DNA of 64,000 nt from NCBI GenBank assembly GCA_001051155.2, contig JYIP02000009.1:1240001-1304000 (forward strand). The letters run 5' to 3'. Under the pieces are notes generated by a model. The model had not been told where the DNA came from. It saw only the letters and a list, made by a program, of their open reading frames with translations, and made no database searches. The stretch comes from Chrysoporthe austroafricana. Lineage: Eukaryota; Ascomycota; Sordariomycetes; Diaporthales; Cryphonectriaceae. This document shows positions 47,847 through 58,389 of the stretch, in pieces (position 1 is the stretch's first letter; each line of letters begins with the position of its first letter). A program made the position numbers and the translations under genes.

Positions 47847-48942
47847 GCTTGGGGCACTTACTTCTTCGTGGCGGCAGGGGACTTCGCGTTGCGTTGGAAC
47901 AGGCGCGGGTTGTGCTCCCATGGATGACGGACCAATAGACGATGGGAGTATTCGGCGGGCAGGATGGGCCAGGACTTGTCGCTTTGCCATAGGCCGTGAT
48001 AGACTGTCACATCCCGCTGTGTATAATATCATAGCATTCATGACGAGGCGTCTGCTGAATGACCGCGCTGCGATAAAAATAAAATTAACTACAATTAGCG
48101 CCCTTGATGATCTGACCGGAGTGACTTCCTAGATCCTTATGGCATGAAACATCAGACTACAGTTCTCGTTCACCACCGCTTGTATGGGAACAAACGTTGC
48201 CCAAGGGAGCAAGCTTTCAGCCGAATGCTTCGTATAGTTCCAAATATAGCACCGGATCCTACCACCGCCACAAACATATCAAATCTATCTCCCTATATGT
48301 AGTGGCGTTCAACTTCAGACAACCAAATAGAATACTACAAGCCTTTGTCCGACGGAAATGATGTTTCCCGTTTGTCGTATCGATTCAATAGCGGAGAAGG
48401 ATGTGTCATCCCGGATGCTATGGCTCGAAGGCCAGAGGGAGGCAGAATATCGATGCGCGCCCACTGCATGGGACGAAATCTGTCTTAGATAATAATAGGA
48501 AGATTCGAAATAGTCCGGGACAATATGCGTACAGGCTCTTCAACGTGGAAGAGAACAGTGGACAGGTAGATTCATATTATATTTCTGTGTTCTGTAATAT
48601 CATTGTGTCCCTTGGAAGAGCTTCATATGCGAAGGAATGGTGGTCTCAGCGATACGAGACCACTTCTAGAGAGATATAGCCCTTCCATAATTACTTCGGG
48701 GGAAACATCGTTACACCTGTTCGCATGTACGAAGCACAACGAGGCACCAGAACGGAGGCTTGATCCCAAGAAAGGTCTTTCACATTTATCCAATCTGTAT
48801 TAACTGACAAGAGTGCTGGCATTGGTATCCAAAATCACAGTCGCTTGCCATGAATGCCCAGTTGAAACGCCTATCTACCCTCCCGGGATATGCTGATTCA
48901 AACTTCGTCAAATATTTTTCCGCCGGAACGCGAAGGCTCGCT
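47847..48942. other. Convergent 3' region, AT-richer
   Basis: About 1.1 kb between RPT3 and the cysteine-rich gene. Sequence from about 48050 on is AT-richer with no supported ORF. Confidence 0.5.
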
Positions 48943-49247
48943 CTAGTTGCCGCAGATAGCACCGCAGCACTCCGTCATGCACTCCTCGCCGCAGCCAAAG
49001 CCGCAGCCCATGCAGGCGCCCTGCAAGCAGCTCTCACCGATGCCGCCACCTCGGAGGCCGGAGTCCGTGCTCATTTGCTGAGGCTTCAGTGTCAGCAGAG
49101 TGGCCCATACGGATCACGCTTTCAGGGAGAGAAACACACCTCTTGTGGCCGGTAGGCGGTCTCGCGCTCGGTCAGGCTGTTGTTGGCGTTGGCCTGGAGA
49201 GGGGCCATCTGCACCTGGTTCATGGGCTGGGACTCGACGGAAGGCAT
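48943..49247 (-). CDS. Small cysteine-rich protein with C-terminal eight-Cys motif (80 aa)
   Basis: Exon 1 is 49247..49140 (MPSVESQPMNQVQMAPLQAN...), followed by a 62-nt intron with donor GTGTGT and acceptor CTCAG. Exon 2, 49077..48943, reads QMSTDSGLRGGGIGESC and on to the stop. The last 28 residues hold eight cysteines in the pattern C-x4-C-x2-C-x3-C-x3-C-x3-CC-x3-C. There is no signal peptide. The layout, a polar Gln/Pro/Asn N-terminus followed by a short Cys-rich C-terminal tail, resembles small fungal CYSTM-like or metal-binding tail proteins, which may be palmitoylated or bind metal; that is analogy only. The donor is slightly unusual, but frame continuity supports the join. Confidence 0.65.
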
Positions 49248-50988
49248 TTTGAGGGTATTATATAATATAGGTTGGAGCCTGACGTGCTGGGCTGAGTGGA
49301 CGTATAGGTGACCAATGAAGGGACCGTGTCCGGAGAGTATTCCTTTTTTCTTGAGGCAAGAGACGACTGTTGCCGGAAGAGAATATCTCAAAGAATGCTC
49401 AGAGGATGGGGCGGGTGTGCACTGGAGAGAACTTCTTGGCTACCGCGGATGACTGAGGATATTTAAGAACAACATGTCTACCAAGCATCTGAGTGAGAAG
49501 AGATAAAATAAGCTTTCAGTCAAGCTTTCTTACAGATCGACGTAGTATCATTTCTGAAATTGGCTATCTAGGCGCCAAGTTCCGGCCCGTGAGGTCCTCT
49601 TTTCAGCTTACAGCTCACCTCATACAAGCCAACGAGTTTATTTTTGTAAGGGCTCAGGGTCCTGATGAGTGTGATACTGGGTGGTCGATATGCATAGCCG
49701 AAATCTCACCGCCCCCGTTTCTTGATATGTGAAAATCCCGAGCTGCGTCGGGATTGGCTGACGCGTCCGGGAGGCTCGACCCACAAGGCTGGAGGATTGC
49801 AGGCCGCACGACGCGGGTCCGCCGTCGCCATGAACATGTAACACCTCACATTGCAGGGGGAAGCGGCTGACATCGTTTCATACCACCAGCTCCTCCCTGT
49901 GGTGTGGTGGCTGGCGCCTGGAATGGACAAGTTGGTGGCCTTTTTTGGGTTGAATTGTGCTGACGGCGGCCGAAGGATGCACGGCCAACAAGCGGCAATT
50001 CATTCCTGCAGGATCAGCCTGAGGCCGCGGAACAGAACCCAAAACCACGACACGGATATCACGGCAGGGCAGCTGAGTTTTGGTGATGCATGGATAGTGC
50101 CGTTGGTTTTTGTAGGTAGGCATCGATATAGGAGGAGCGAATCGCAACTTTACAAGTATGAGAATGTTGGCGCTAGTAATAGAGCTGAAGTAGTTGGAAG
50201 ATGGATGTGGGTATATTACTGCCAACCATAAATCATTTCAGGTTATTCGGTGTAGTCAAACCCTTTGAGAGCGGTAAAGACGTGGCAGTGTTTGTATACA
50301 TACCTAAGTAGTCTTCAATCAGAATTCCTGTTTAGGCCGCAGATCGAATCTTGTTGGTTCTCTAATCGCATTTCAGGTATATCTCCCGAACCGTTTGATC
50401 TCGCTTCAATTATTATATGGAAAGATTTGTGGACTATAATGACACATTTCATCTTCTCGACTGAGTCTTGGTAGCCTTCACTATCACGGTGTGACGTAAG
50501 TGAGGTAATGCTTTGGAATTGTAATTGTCAAAGCGAGCAATGTTACCATGCACATGTTCATGGGCGATATCAATAGCATAATTTCCTGTGTGAAGGTATG
50601 TTCGCCCCGACTGATTGTTGTTTTTAGGCGGGTCATAAGATATTCCAAGAGGAACCGGTCTAGTGTCTCCTCCAAAATCATCAGAAGCGTCTTAAGAAAC
50701 TATCAGACTTTCAGAAGCTGGCAACGCCGGATTTCTGGCTGGGCGCTCCACGTGTCTCGAAAGTGTTGCCGCGAAGCCTTACTGGCCTACGATGCAACAT
50801 GTTTGGACTTGAAGTTTCGGACTGCGTGTGAAGGCGTCTCATTGATATATGCTTATGTACATATATTAACTGCAACCAGGCTCCGTTGCAACCTGCCCTC
50901 TCGATCGTGGCGGCAGACAGATTTGCCACATCAAAGTAATTAGAGTACCAGCGTCGTATAAAGTCTAAGCTGCCAAACCTAAAGGTAT
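49248..50988. other. Gene-poor, AT-richer stretch
   Basis: About 1.7 kb with scattered short ORFs and no domain. From about 50230 to 50960 the sequence is markedly AT-rich with stops in all frames, suggesting degraded repeat DNA. Confidence 0.45.
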
Positions 50989-52508
50989 TCACGTCTCCTG
51001 CATTTGCACGCTGGTTCCTACGAAGACTACCAAGACAGCAGCATAAGCGGCTGTCACCGACATGACATCCTTTGTAGTGACCAGCCCGGGAAAACACGAG
51101 ATTATAAGCCCGAAAAGGATAACGCCTACGCATGTGGTGATCAGGGACGTCTTTAACGCTGGGCTGAGCACCATGATCAACATGGGTATAATAAGGAACG
51201 CCCCACCGATGGCCGACCAAAACACCCGGACGTAATATGGGCCAAGTTCAAGGGACCATAGAAACCTGATGAACGGGTACCTTTCTAGACGGGGATCGTA
51301 GAAGTGACGGTCCAGGGGTAGGGGCAATGTAGTGTCAGCTTCGTCCTGGAGCGGCCGCATGTCTTGGTCGAACTGTGCGAGGGCTGCGGGGGTGAGCTTG
51401 TGGGCGTGTGCTCTCCGCCATCTCGAGTGGGTGTCACGGAGTAGTTCCCTTTCCTTTGCCCATCTTGTCGAGGGTTCGAACTTCGTCCGTCCTCTGTGCT
51501 CCTTGTAGGTTGCATTGATGCTGTCCATCACATTTAGTGCGGCAACTGGATATAAGACAAGGATCAGCACATGATGTGCGATGCTGAGGATTAACAGAAA
51601 AGGGCAACGTACTGTATTCTTGGATATCGCTTTGATACCGCCTGATCAAAGACGCCGAGGATGCCGTCTTATCGTAGCGGAAGCTCAGGGCCGTCTCAGC
51701 CAGCTTATTGCGGTAGTGCTCCAGACAGTACTCCTGAAGAGTTTTGTAGGATATCTTGATTTCGTTGTCGCTGAGCATGACGACCCTGTTGGCGTATGTC
51801 TCTCGCAAGTCATCAAGTAGCTCCTGACGACAACTCTCCTCCGTTCTTTGCGGACCACCGCTCATTGCACCATTCGACAGAATGCTGGCTCGACTTCGGC
51901 CCTGGTAGAGCCTGATACATTGTCAGTTTGGTGACTTCGAGAAAGGCGAATACAAACCGCGTCGCCTTCACCGCTTTATTGTTCTCTTGTATGTATGCAC
52001 CCCGAGAGGAAAGGGAAAGAAAAAAAAAAAAGAAAGGAAAGGGGGTGGAGGTGCAGCCCTACCTAAGAAGATGTTCATCATTGCCGACTAGCCCACGGGT
52101 TCCGTCGAGCTCGCTCGTCCGATTGTTCCACCCCTCAAGAAAGGCTTTATGAGCGGTGCGAGGCAGGGACAGGAATTTGGACCGCGGTCGTCGCGCCCCT
52201 GCTCCGTGTTCGATGTCGACAGCTCCGGCAGCTGCGCCAGTTTGACCGGAGAGCGTCTGGAGCTCTACCGCCTCCGCTACCTCCGACACGTCGCCTGCAC
52301 CAGGCTGGCGACTGGAACGCTGGCCGGGCCGTTGTTGCTCGCTCCGGCCGGCGGAGCCTGCGGCGCTGCTCGGCCCTGGCCGGGCATGAGCGTTCTGGGG
52401 CTGAATCTCGGGATCCGAAACGGGCGTAGACCGGACATTCACATTGTTCTTTAGGTGTGCATTACGATCCGGGGTTGCAGCGGCGTTCGTGGTCTGGAGC
52501 CCATCCAT
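50989..52508 (-). CDS. DUF6594-like fungal protein with three C-terminal membrane helices
   Basis: My model joins 52508..52063, 51911..51613 and 51545..50989 (introns 151 and 67 nt) into about 433 aa. Exon 1 encodes a disordered Ala/Gln/Pro/Arg-rich region ending in a basic stretch and GNDEHLLR. Exon 2 continues as LYQGRSRASILSNG and contains helical segments such as TLQEYCLEHYRNKLAETALSF. Exon 3 carries the soluble part and then three membrane helices: VFWSAIGGAFLIIPMLIMVL, SLITTCVGVILFGLIISCF and SVTAAYAAVLVVFVGTS. That C-terminal arrangement, and the AAYAAVLVVFVG ending in particular, is typical of the large fungus-specific DUF6594 membrane family of unknown function. The second and third exons are firm. 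The N-terminal exon and start (52508, or an upstream Met at 52706) are less certain. It sits in an AT-rich accessory-type region. Confidence 0.62.
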
Positions 52509-52950
52509 CTGGCCAGGGGGCAGTTCATTTCCCTGAGGCGGAGAGCGCTTCAGGTGGTCCCGAGCAGCGCTGCATGTACGTACGCGCCGGGGCCCGTACT
52601 GTATATATGTGCGCGTACTGTAAGCGCGCTGGGTCTCCTGCATATGGCGTGGCGCTGGGGCTGAATGCTTGTGGCCCGGGCTGCCTTGCAGCTTCGCGAT
52701 TGCCAATGGTTCGTTGCATTGAGAACCGGTTGTGGGCCCCTGTGCAGGTGCCGATTCGCCCTCCAGGCTGCAGTTGGCGGTGCACTCACATATACGAAAC
52801 CACGGTCACCGGTGTCATTGGTGGCTGACATGTCGTTGGATCGGTCGCATCTCACAATCCATTTGATGGGCCAGAACACCGGAGTCAGGACAGCAGGGAA
52901 GTGAGATATCATACTAGGGGACAATTTGCAGCAAGGTTCTCTTTAATGCG
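52509..52950. other. Intergenic
   Basis: About 440 bases between the DUF6594-like gene and the AsnRS fragment; nothing further seen. Confidence 0.45.
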
Positions 52951-53758
52951 TCAGTTGCAGGAATAACTCGCGCAGCCTGACGACGAGCGTCTGTTTCTTT
53001 TCGTCTTACACAGCCTTGGAGGCCTAGGATCACCATCCTCTGGGGCCTTGTTCGTAAGTGCATCTTCACCACCCGGAGCCTTCGCAATAATCCGAAAGAA
53101 GTCGGCGTGCATTTCACGATTGAGTGGGGCGTGTAAGCCGGTTGGTACTTCCCAGAGCTCTCCGTATATCTCCATCGACGTCTCCCGCACAAGCGTCAGA
53201 GCGTCGTAGGTTTTCGCCAACTGGCCGGAGAGAAGGCATTGCATGTAGTGCAGGCCTCTTCTGATGGTGATGAACGTGAGGCCGCCTTGCTTAGCGACTC
53301 GGTGGACACGGCCTTGGACTTTGAGCCGGCGCACTGAGCCACTGCTCGGAGGAGGGTCATCGCTGCTTTTACGGAGTTGACCGATGATCTTTGGATCCGC
53401 TTCGGCAAGACCAATCAACACTGCGCTCGGCAGAGAGGGGTTCTCGGCGATCTTGAGGTTCTTTGCCTGCTCGAGAGCTGCCGCAAGAGCAGCGTCCTGC
53501 TCCGCTGCTTTGCCCGCTCTTTGGGCGGCAGCCTCGCGTTTCTTGCGTTGAGTCTCCGCATAATTGACGGCTTTTTTCAAGGCTGATTTGGCGGCGGGCT
53601 TGTACTCATCGGAGTCCTTCTTCTTCACTAGATATTCGTTATCAGGCCCATGTTCGACATATGCTTGCGACAGGCTTTGGAAGGGTTGAGATTCAGTGTC
53701 TTCGGTGGTGGCCGAATCAGCATCTCGTTCCTCATCAATATATATAATCGCCTTGGCA
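52951..53758 (-). pseudogene. Truncated asparaginyl-tRNA synthetase copy (N-terminal extension and OB domain only)
   Basis: The open frame on the minus strand reads AIIYIDEERDADSATTEDTE near its start, then FQSLSQAYVEHGPDNEYLV, KKKDSDEYKPAAKSALKKA, a long charged helix, and an OB-fold tRNA-anticodon domain (VQGRVHRVAKQGGLTFITIRRG, LAKTYDALTLVRETSMEIYGEL). These match cytoplasmic fungal AsnRS. After KAPGGEDALTNKAPEDGDP the similarity ends and about 20 unrelated residues lead to a stop, so the whole class II catalytic domain (motifs 1-3, about 330 residues) is missing. No Met precedes the homologous start in this frame. Further upstream (about 53810-53850) a stretch resembling another AsnRS N-terminal exon (NKLEASSK) appears frame-broken. 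It cannot charge tRNA. It is most likely a partial duplication of the real gene elsewhere, though the well-kept OB domain leaves room for a domain-only protein. Confidence 0.72.
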
Positions 53759-54793
53759 GGAAAAACTCATAAAGGGTATTGAACGACGATAGCTTACACG
53801 AAGACCACAGTCGTCGTTTGGATGAAGCTTCGAGCTTGTTGGCAGCACTTGAAACTTCAGGTCATATTGAGGTGAGTCATGGAGTTTTGGCTGCCGCCTG
53901 GTCGGCGCGATACTACAGTAACATGCACTCAGGTGCCACAGCTCTGTGACTTGCTCAGTGATCAGCTTCTAAGTTTCGGCTGTTAACAGGGCACAGTGGC
54001 CGCAACACTGCAAAGTGTTAGCGGCGCGTTGGGGTTTTGCGTTTCGTTTTAGGGTTTGGACAGCGCTATTATTAGCCTTGAGCGGCGGTGCCAGCGCTTC
54101 AAGCGGCCCCTTGTGCAGCACTTGAGTGTTCAATGTTAGACCAGTTGACAGCATTTGGAGCGCTCGCGAGCGGAATACTTGAGCATTGAAACCTTAACGC
54201 ACATGCCATCTTTCCCCATCTGCCCAACGTGCAGAATGCCAAAAGAAGTTGGATGCCATCTCAAAGACTTTACTTACTTTACTTATCCAATTACTGTCTC
54301 TCGTTGTTATCGCCTGATTTTCTTGGTGACGTGAGATTGAATCGCCCAATCACTCGCTCGAGCGAGCTGTGGCTTACTCTTCAAAGTGATCGCCTCACCA
54401 GTTGATACGGTGAGACATAACCACGTCGTTGCACATCTGATGGCCCAAATCTGCAGCTGAGTTCTGACGGAGCCGCAAGGCTGCGGCTGTAATGTAGAGA
54501 CCTGTACTCTCTCCATAACTGAAGACCTCTATATTAAGCCTCGACATCTCATTTTCTTGAATCTCACTGCTCTCGATATGCCATGCTGTCTCCGTCTACA
54601 TACTTTTCAGAGATTCAATTCGAGGAATTTCTCTATCAAACTTCGTCACTATACTCGTCAAAATAAAGCCGTATATACATCGAGCTATTTGAAAGTTTGA
54701 GTCTCTACATACGCACATGTGAATTGTACCAATAACGTGGAGTACGCACAGAGTCAAGAAGACCGAAGTTCAAAGAACGTTCAATCAACCACG
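53759..54793. other. AT-richer gene-poor stretch
   Basis: About 1 kb with no supported ORF apart from the possible AsnRS exon remnant near 53810-53850. Confidence 0.4.
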
Positions 54794-54997
54794 ATGTGTC
54801 AATTTACGAGCGGCTGTCGCGGAAGCGTCACATCATACGGCGAGACCACGCTCTGCGACGTGCGCGTACGAAGTCCGAACGGGCTCAGGGATTCGGGTAG
54901 ATGCCACAAGAAATACGTCTACGCAACGGGGAAGAAGTGCGACTCCTGCGACCGAAGTCAAATTGTTGTGGTTGCGAACGACTGTGGCAGTCACTAA
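54794..54997 (+). CDS. Small cysteine-rich protein (67 aa)
   Basis: The ORF starting MCQFTSGCRGSVTSYGETTL has cysteines at 2, 8, 21, 37, 49, 52 and 64, with a CDSC pair near the end and mostly polar residues between. There is no signal peptide. The spacing (MCxxT.. start, a late CxxC) resembles a loose group of small Cys/His fungal proteins of unknown function, common in plant-associated Sordariomycetes. The frame stays open upstream to a GTG at 54719, so an upstream exon or longer start is possible. The surrounding DNA is AT-rich, whereas the ORF itself is of more normal composition. Confidence 0.45.
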   Translation: MCQFTSGCRGSVTSYGETTLCDVRVRSPNGLRDSGRCHKKYVYATGKKCDSCDRSQIVVVANDCGSH

Positions 54998-55557
54998 AGG
55001 TGCCGCCTGAAGAATGTATTCATAGATTCGGCTGTCACGACGAGCCCATAATCAAAGGTCGGACTTCTTAATTGAGACTGAATGCCTGTGGTCTAGGATA
55101 GCGGTGTTGTATAAGAAGTTCATGGATTCTCTGAAGTCTGCTGTCTTTCACATCCAGGGTATTGGCGTAGCGCACTGCGATGTTTCGCCGACTGAGCGCT
55201 GCGGCGCACTGCGATGTTTCGCCGACTGAGCGCTGCGGCGCACCGATCCATCTCATTCACTCTTAGTATATACAGTTATCTGGCCAAATCACGTACGAAG
55301 ATTAGATTCCCTCAAGAAACATAGCCTAACAGAACGCATAAGTACTTAATGAGAATGGTTTGGTTAAGACGAAGGGCTTCTATTCATATTAAGGAAAGTA
55401 GCTGCAGTAGAGTCTTGGGTCAGTGTCAACAACCTCTCCAGTCTCTCTATTCCTGAAGAATTCACAGGCAAGAGGGTCGTCTCCCTCAAGATCCCTTCCC
55501 AGGGCCTCAAATTACGTGATCCTGTCCCATTTATCGGCGGATTCCAGACGCAGATCT
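54998..55557. other. Spacer with 34-bp tandem duplication
   Basis: About 560 bases. On the minus strand, 55557-55390 includes a frame reading FFRNRETGEVVDTDPRLYCSYF that may be a 3' exon of the adjacent secreted-protein gene. Confidence 0.35.
55171..55243. repeat. 34-bp direct tandem duplication
   Basis: Units 55171-55204 and 55205-55238 are identical, followed by five bases of a third. The unit starts CGCACTGCGATG and is GC-rich against an AT-rich background. Confidence 0.97.
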
Positions 55558-56657
55558 TCAGATGCCAGCTTTCCAGTCTCTGTATTGAGAAAACGACTGT
55601 TTTGCCGCCACGCGTTGTTGGGTTGTCGGAACATTTGCAGCGTCCAGGTTTTCGGGAGCGGTCCCAGAAATAGTCGTGGATCCTGAGGTATATACGGGAA
55701 GCGGGTATGTAGCTGTTCCTCCACATACACACCCATTTTTGTCCCTTCCAAGATCAGGATCCGCAGCTTGATAACTGCATAAGGCTTTGCTCATTGTTAG
55801 TATAACGCTAGCGGTTGGAGTATTGCATAGTGTATCTACCGAGCTGTCTAATGCTATTGACTGGCTCAGATATATCGAGGAAGATCTATCAATCTGGCTG
55901 GATATCATGACTGCAGAGTTTGAGCTAACGTTTTCAAAGGACACTGAAGACCGGTCGGATTGGGTTAAAAATTGGGCCGCGGATGTTGAAACGGAGTGAC
56001 TTTCGGGAGTTGAAGCTCCACAAGATTCGGTCGTATGCCGGGCCGTAGAGGCCGAAACATAGCGGCTACTAGAGGCCCAGGGCACGACCGTCTGGCTGAT
56101 AGAGTTTAAAATAGACTGACTGCCGGAGCTTGAAGTCACTTGTTGCTTGGCTTGAGACGTGGGTATAGAGTCTACCCCAGTGTTGGAAGAAGGCATAGCA
56201 GAGCCCGCCTGCACGCCTCCGTAGATGACTGCAGAGATATAAGTCTCATTGCCAGCACACCACCTGTTCGCCCTTAGCTGATGGAGATCCAAAGAGGTAA
56301 CTACCAGTAGACGAACCACATAATGCTTGCCTTCCCGTTAGGAGCATCTATAGGGACTGAGAAGCTATCGTCCATGCAAGTCTTTTCATTGAATGTATAC
56401 TGAATTGGATCATGATTGTTGTCATGGAACGAAAGACTCGCGTTGCATCTTAACCGACATGGGTTCGACGTGCTGCTTACGGGAAGGTTAATTCTTGTCA
56501 GTTTAATACATCGGGATACAGAATACGATTGGGAAATATCGATTCCATACTCGACTGTTACAGGACTGCCAGCTCGGACGACTATAGGTGGACCAGTAAT
56601 ACATAGAATAGCATAGCAAATATCAAAAAGAAACAACAGATAAATAAAAGAAGTCAT
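55558..56657 (-). CDS. Probable secreted Ser-rich protein; 3' structure uncertain
   Basis: The start at 56657 gives a signal peptide (MTSFIYLLFLFDICYA), then a Cys-containing domain (GPPIVVRAGSPVTVEYGID, CRLRCNASLSFHDNN). A 53-nt intron (donor GTTCGT, 56316..56264) joins IMW to WCAGNETYISAVIYGG. A long Ser/Thr-rich region follows, then a second Cys-rich motif, LCSYQAADPDLGRDKNGCVCGGTATYPLPVYTSG (split here by eye), of a type seen in secreted fungal proteins encoded near class V chitinase/killer-toxin-like genes. After that the frame loses resemblance. Another frame over the same DNA (SRFLNTETGKLASEDLRLES) and a possible further exon near 55390-55440 suggest a missed intron or a frameshift. 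So either a gene with an additional 3' exon or a decaying copy. Function unknown. Confidence 0.5.
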
Positions 56658-56865
56658 TTTACTGATTTATTTTGAAAGTCAATTAAGAAGTAGTTTCTTT
56701 CTCTTCTAACTAGTCTATATATCTTTGAAAAATAATGCTTAGATCTAAAACAAGAGTTTAAAAAGAAGGTTTTAAATTTCTTAATCCGTGTTTAGCACTA
56801 TATATTAAAACCATATTATCTTTTCCGTGAACGGTTCTCTATTTCAGTCGTTTTATCTATTTACA

Positions 56866-57150
56866 ATGACAATACATATAAAAAAACCACTTCCTATACC
56901 GCCGCTTTCACTAAGTATGCCTCGGTTGCTACCGCCCGCAAGGCTTGCCGCGCGCCCATATCTTCAGGATGATAGACACACTATGAACGAATATCTCGCT
57001 CAAAGAGTATCTATGCTTGAAGCGAAAAGAAATGAAAGAGAACAGGTATTGGCTACTCTTCAACAAGATAACCACAGGCTCTCTATGGAGATTTATCGCC
57101 AAAAGAAATCGATTCATAGAGTAGCTTCCGCTCTAGATTATATCTTCTAA
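56866..57150 (+). CDS. Weak ORF with coiled-coil character (94 aa)
   Basis: The frame reads MTIHIKKPLPIPPLSLSMP, then a helical stretch, MNEYLAQRVSMLEAKRNERE and VLATLQQDNHRLSMEIYRQK, with leucine-heptad spacing like a short bZIP or coiled coil. A further frame at 57203-57526 could be a second exon, but no clean splice pair was found. May be a remnant of a larger gene. Confidence 0.28.
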   Translation: MTIHIKKPLPIPPLSLSMPRLLPPARLAARPYLQDDRHTMNEYLAQRVSMLEAKRNEREQVLATLQQDNHRLSMEIYRQKKSIHRVASALDYIF

Positions 57151-57495
57151 GAACATCTTTCTAGCTAAGAATTAAGCTCATTATCGACTAGCCTAAGCCC
57201 TTTTGAAACACGCAAAGTTACTATTAGCTTCCTCGACAAGGTTAAGTGCAAGCGGCGAAAGCTCATTTATGTCATATTTGACAAGTGACTACTATGAAGG
57301 CTCTCCTAAATGCGACGAAGAATGTTCATTACCGGAGGTCGTCGTAAGCCCGACCACGTCCTCTGAACGGATAACTAGCAGCCAAGTCAATCACTTTGAG
57401 GTCTTTCTAGAAGTCTTGAACGAAACAAGCCCCGGCGGCCAGTTTTGTAGAACGACGAAGAACACACGGAAGCCTCAGCTAATTATGTTTCCAAC

Positions 57496-57750
57496 TCAGT
57501 GGTCCCCCTTGCGTGCTCCTTGCTGAAGAGCAAACCGGGGGGAAGCACCGAAAGAGAACCTAAAATGCATACGAATAATTATGTGCCGTAAACTGGGTTT
57601 AGCGAAGATATTGGAGATTTCCTCCTGTCGTCGGCATCTACAAGTGGTCAAGCGGACCCCTTTGTAGACAAACGGCAGCTCCATAAGTGTTCCCCTTACT
57701 ACCAATAACAAAGTGACCAATACTGCTTTTATACTTTTTGACCGAGCCAT
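57496..57750 (-). CDS. Weak ORF with signal-peptide-like start (84 aa)
   Basis: It begins MARSKSIKAVLVTLLLVVRG, a plausible secretion signal, then a short basic region with only two cysteines. It overlaps the possible second exon of the preceding ORF on the other strand, so at most one of the two is real. A small secreted protein is possible but not shown. Confidence 0.22.
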   Translation of the reverse strand: MARSKSIKAVLVTLLLVVRGTLMELPFVYKGVRLTTCRCRRQEEISNIFAKPSLRHIIIRMHFRFSFGASPRFALQQGARKGDH

Positions 57751-58389
57751 GAGACGTTGCTATCGGCGGATTGTTGTCGTCTTCGGACCGCCACTGCATC
57801 GAGTGCGCCTGTGACATTGGATGGTGCCGAGCACCCCGATGGAGCAGCTGGGGAAAGCAGTCTTTAATTAATACCTAGATGGTCTACGTATTGATAATTC
57901 CCATCTGAGAGTGGGGACTATGATCCCGAGCAAATCAATAGCGCAGGAGTGGAATGTACGGCACTGGCTCTGATAATTGATACTTGCCACATATGAACCC
58001 GAGGAAGCTGATTTGGACGGGAGCATCAGGTTCTGCGCAATGAAGATATCCAAGAATAACTCTACGGGGAAAACATCTTTCTGGGCAAGCGTATCTATGG
58101 CTCATAGTTTACTGCGAACTGATGTCGCCTTCGCGATTTGTAATCTTGAATTTAAACCCCGACTCCCGCTCGCGTAGGACATTACTTCTCGCCAAGAGAT
58201 GGCCTGCTTGACTCCAAATCGCACGCCGCCCCGCGCAGCGTTGTGCCTGACACCATATAATACATAGTGAAAGCCATGCGATCCCACACCGCTGGGAATT
58301 TTGAGCCCATAAATCACGTCAAGAGTCGACGAACCGGGGAAAGTTTTATTGTCCTGCGCTATGCAAAGGTCTAGCCGCGGCGCGGCGCA

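Larger units (their letters stand above)
56658..58389. other. Strongly AT-rich block with weak small ORFs
   Basis: About 1.7 kb, very AT-rich from 56640 to 57200. Apart from the two weak ORFs listed separately nothing is supported. It ends abruptly at the GC-rich lipase-like gene near 58380. Confidence 0.45.

Noticed and set aside
48850..49155. 101-codon plus-strand frame opposite the cysteine-rich gene
   Set aside because: It is the complement of the spliced Cys-rich exons, including their intron, and has no domain.
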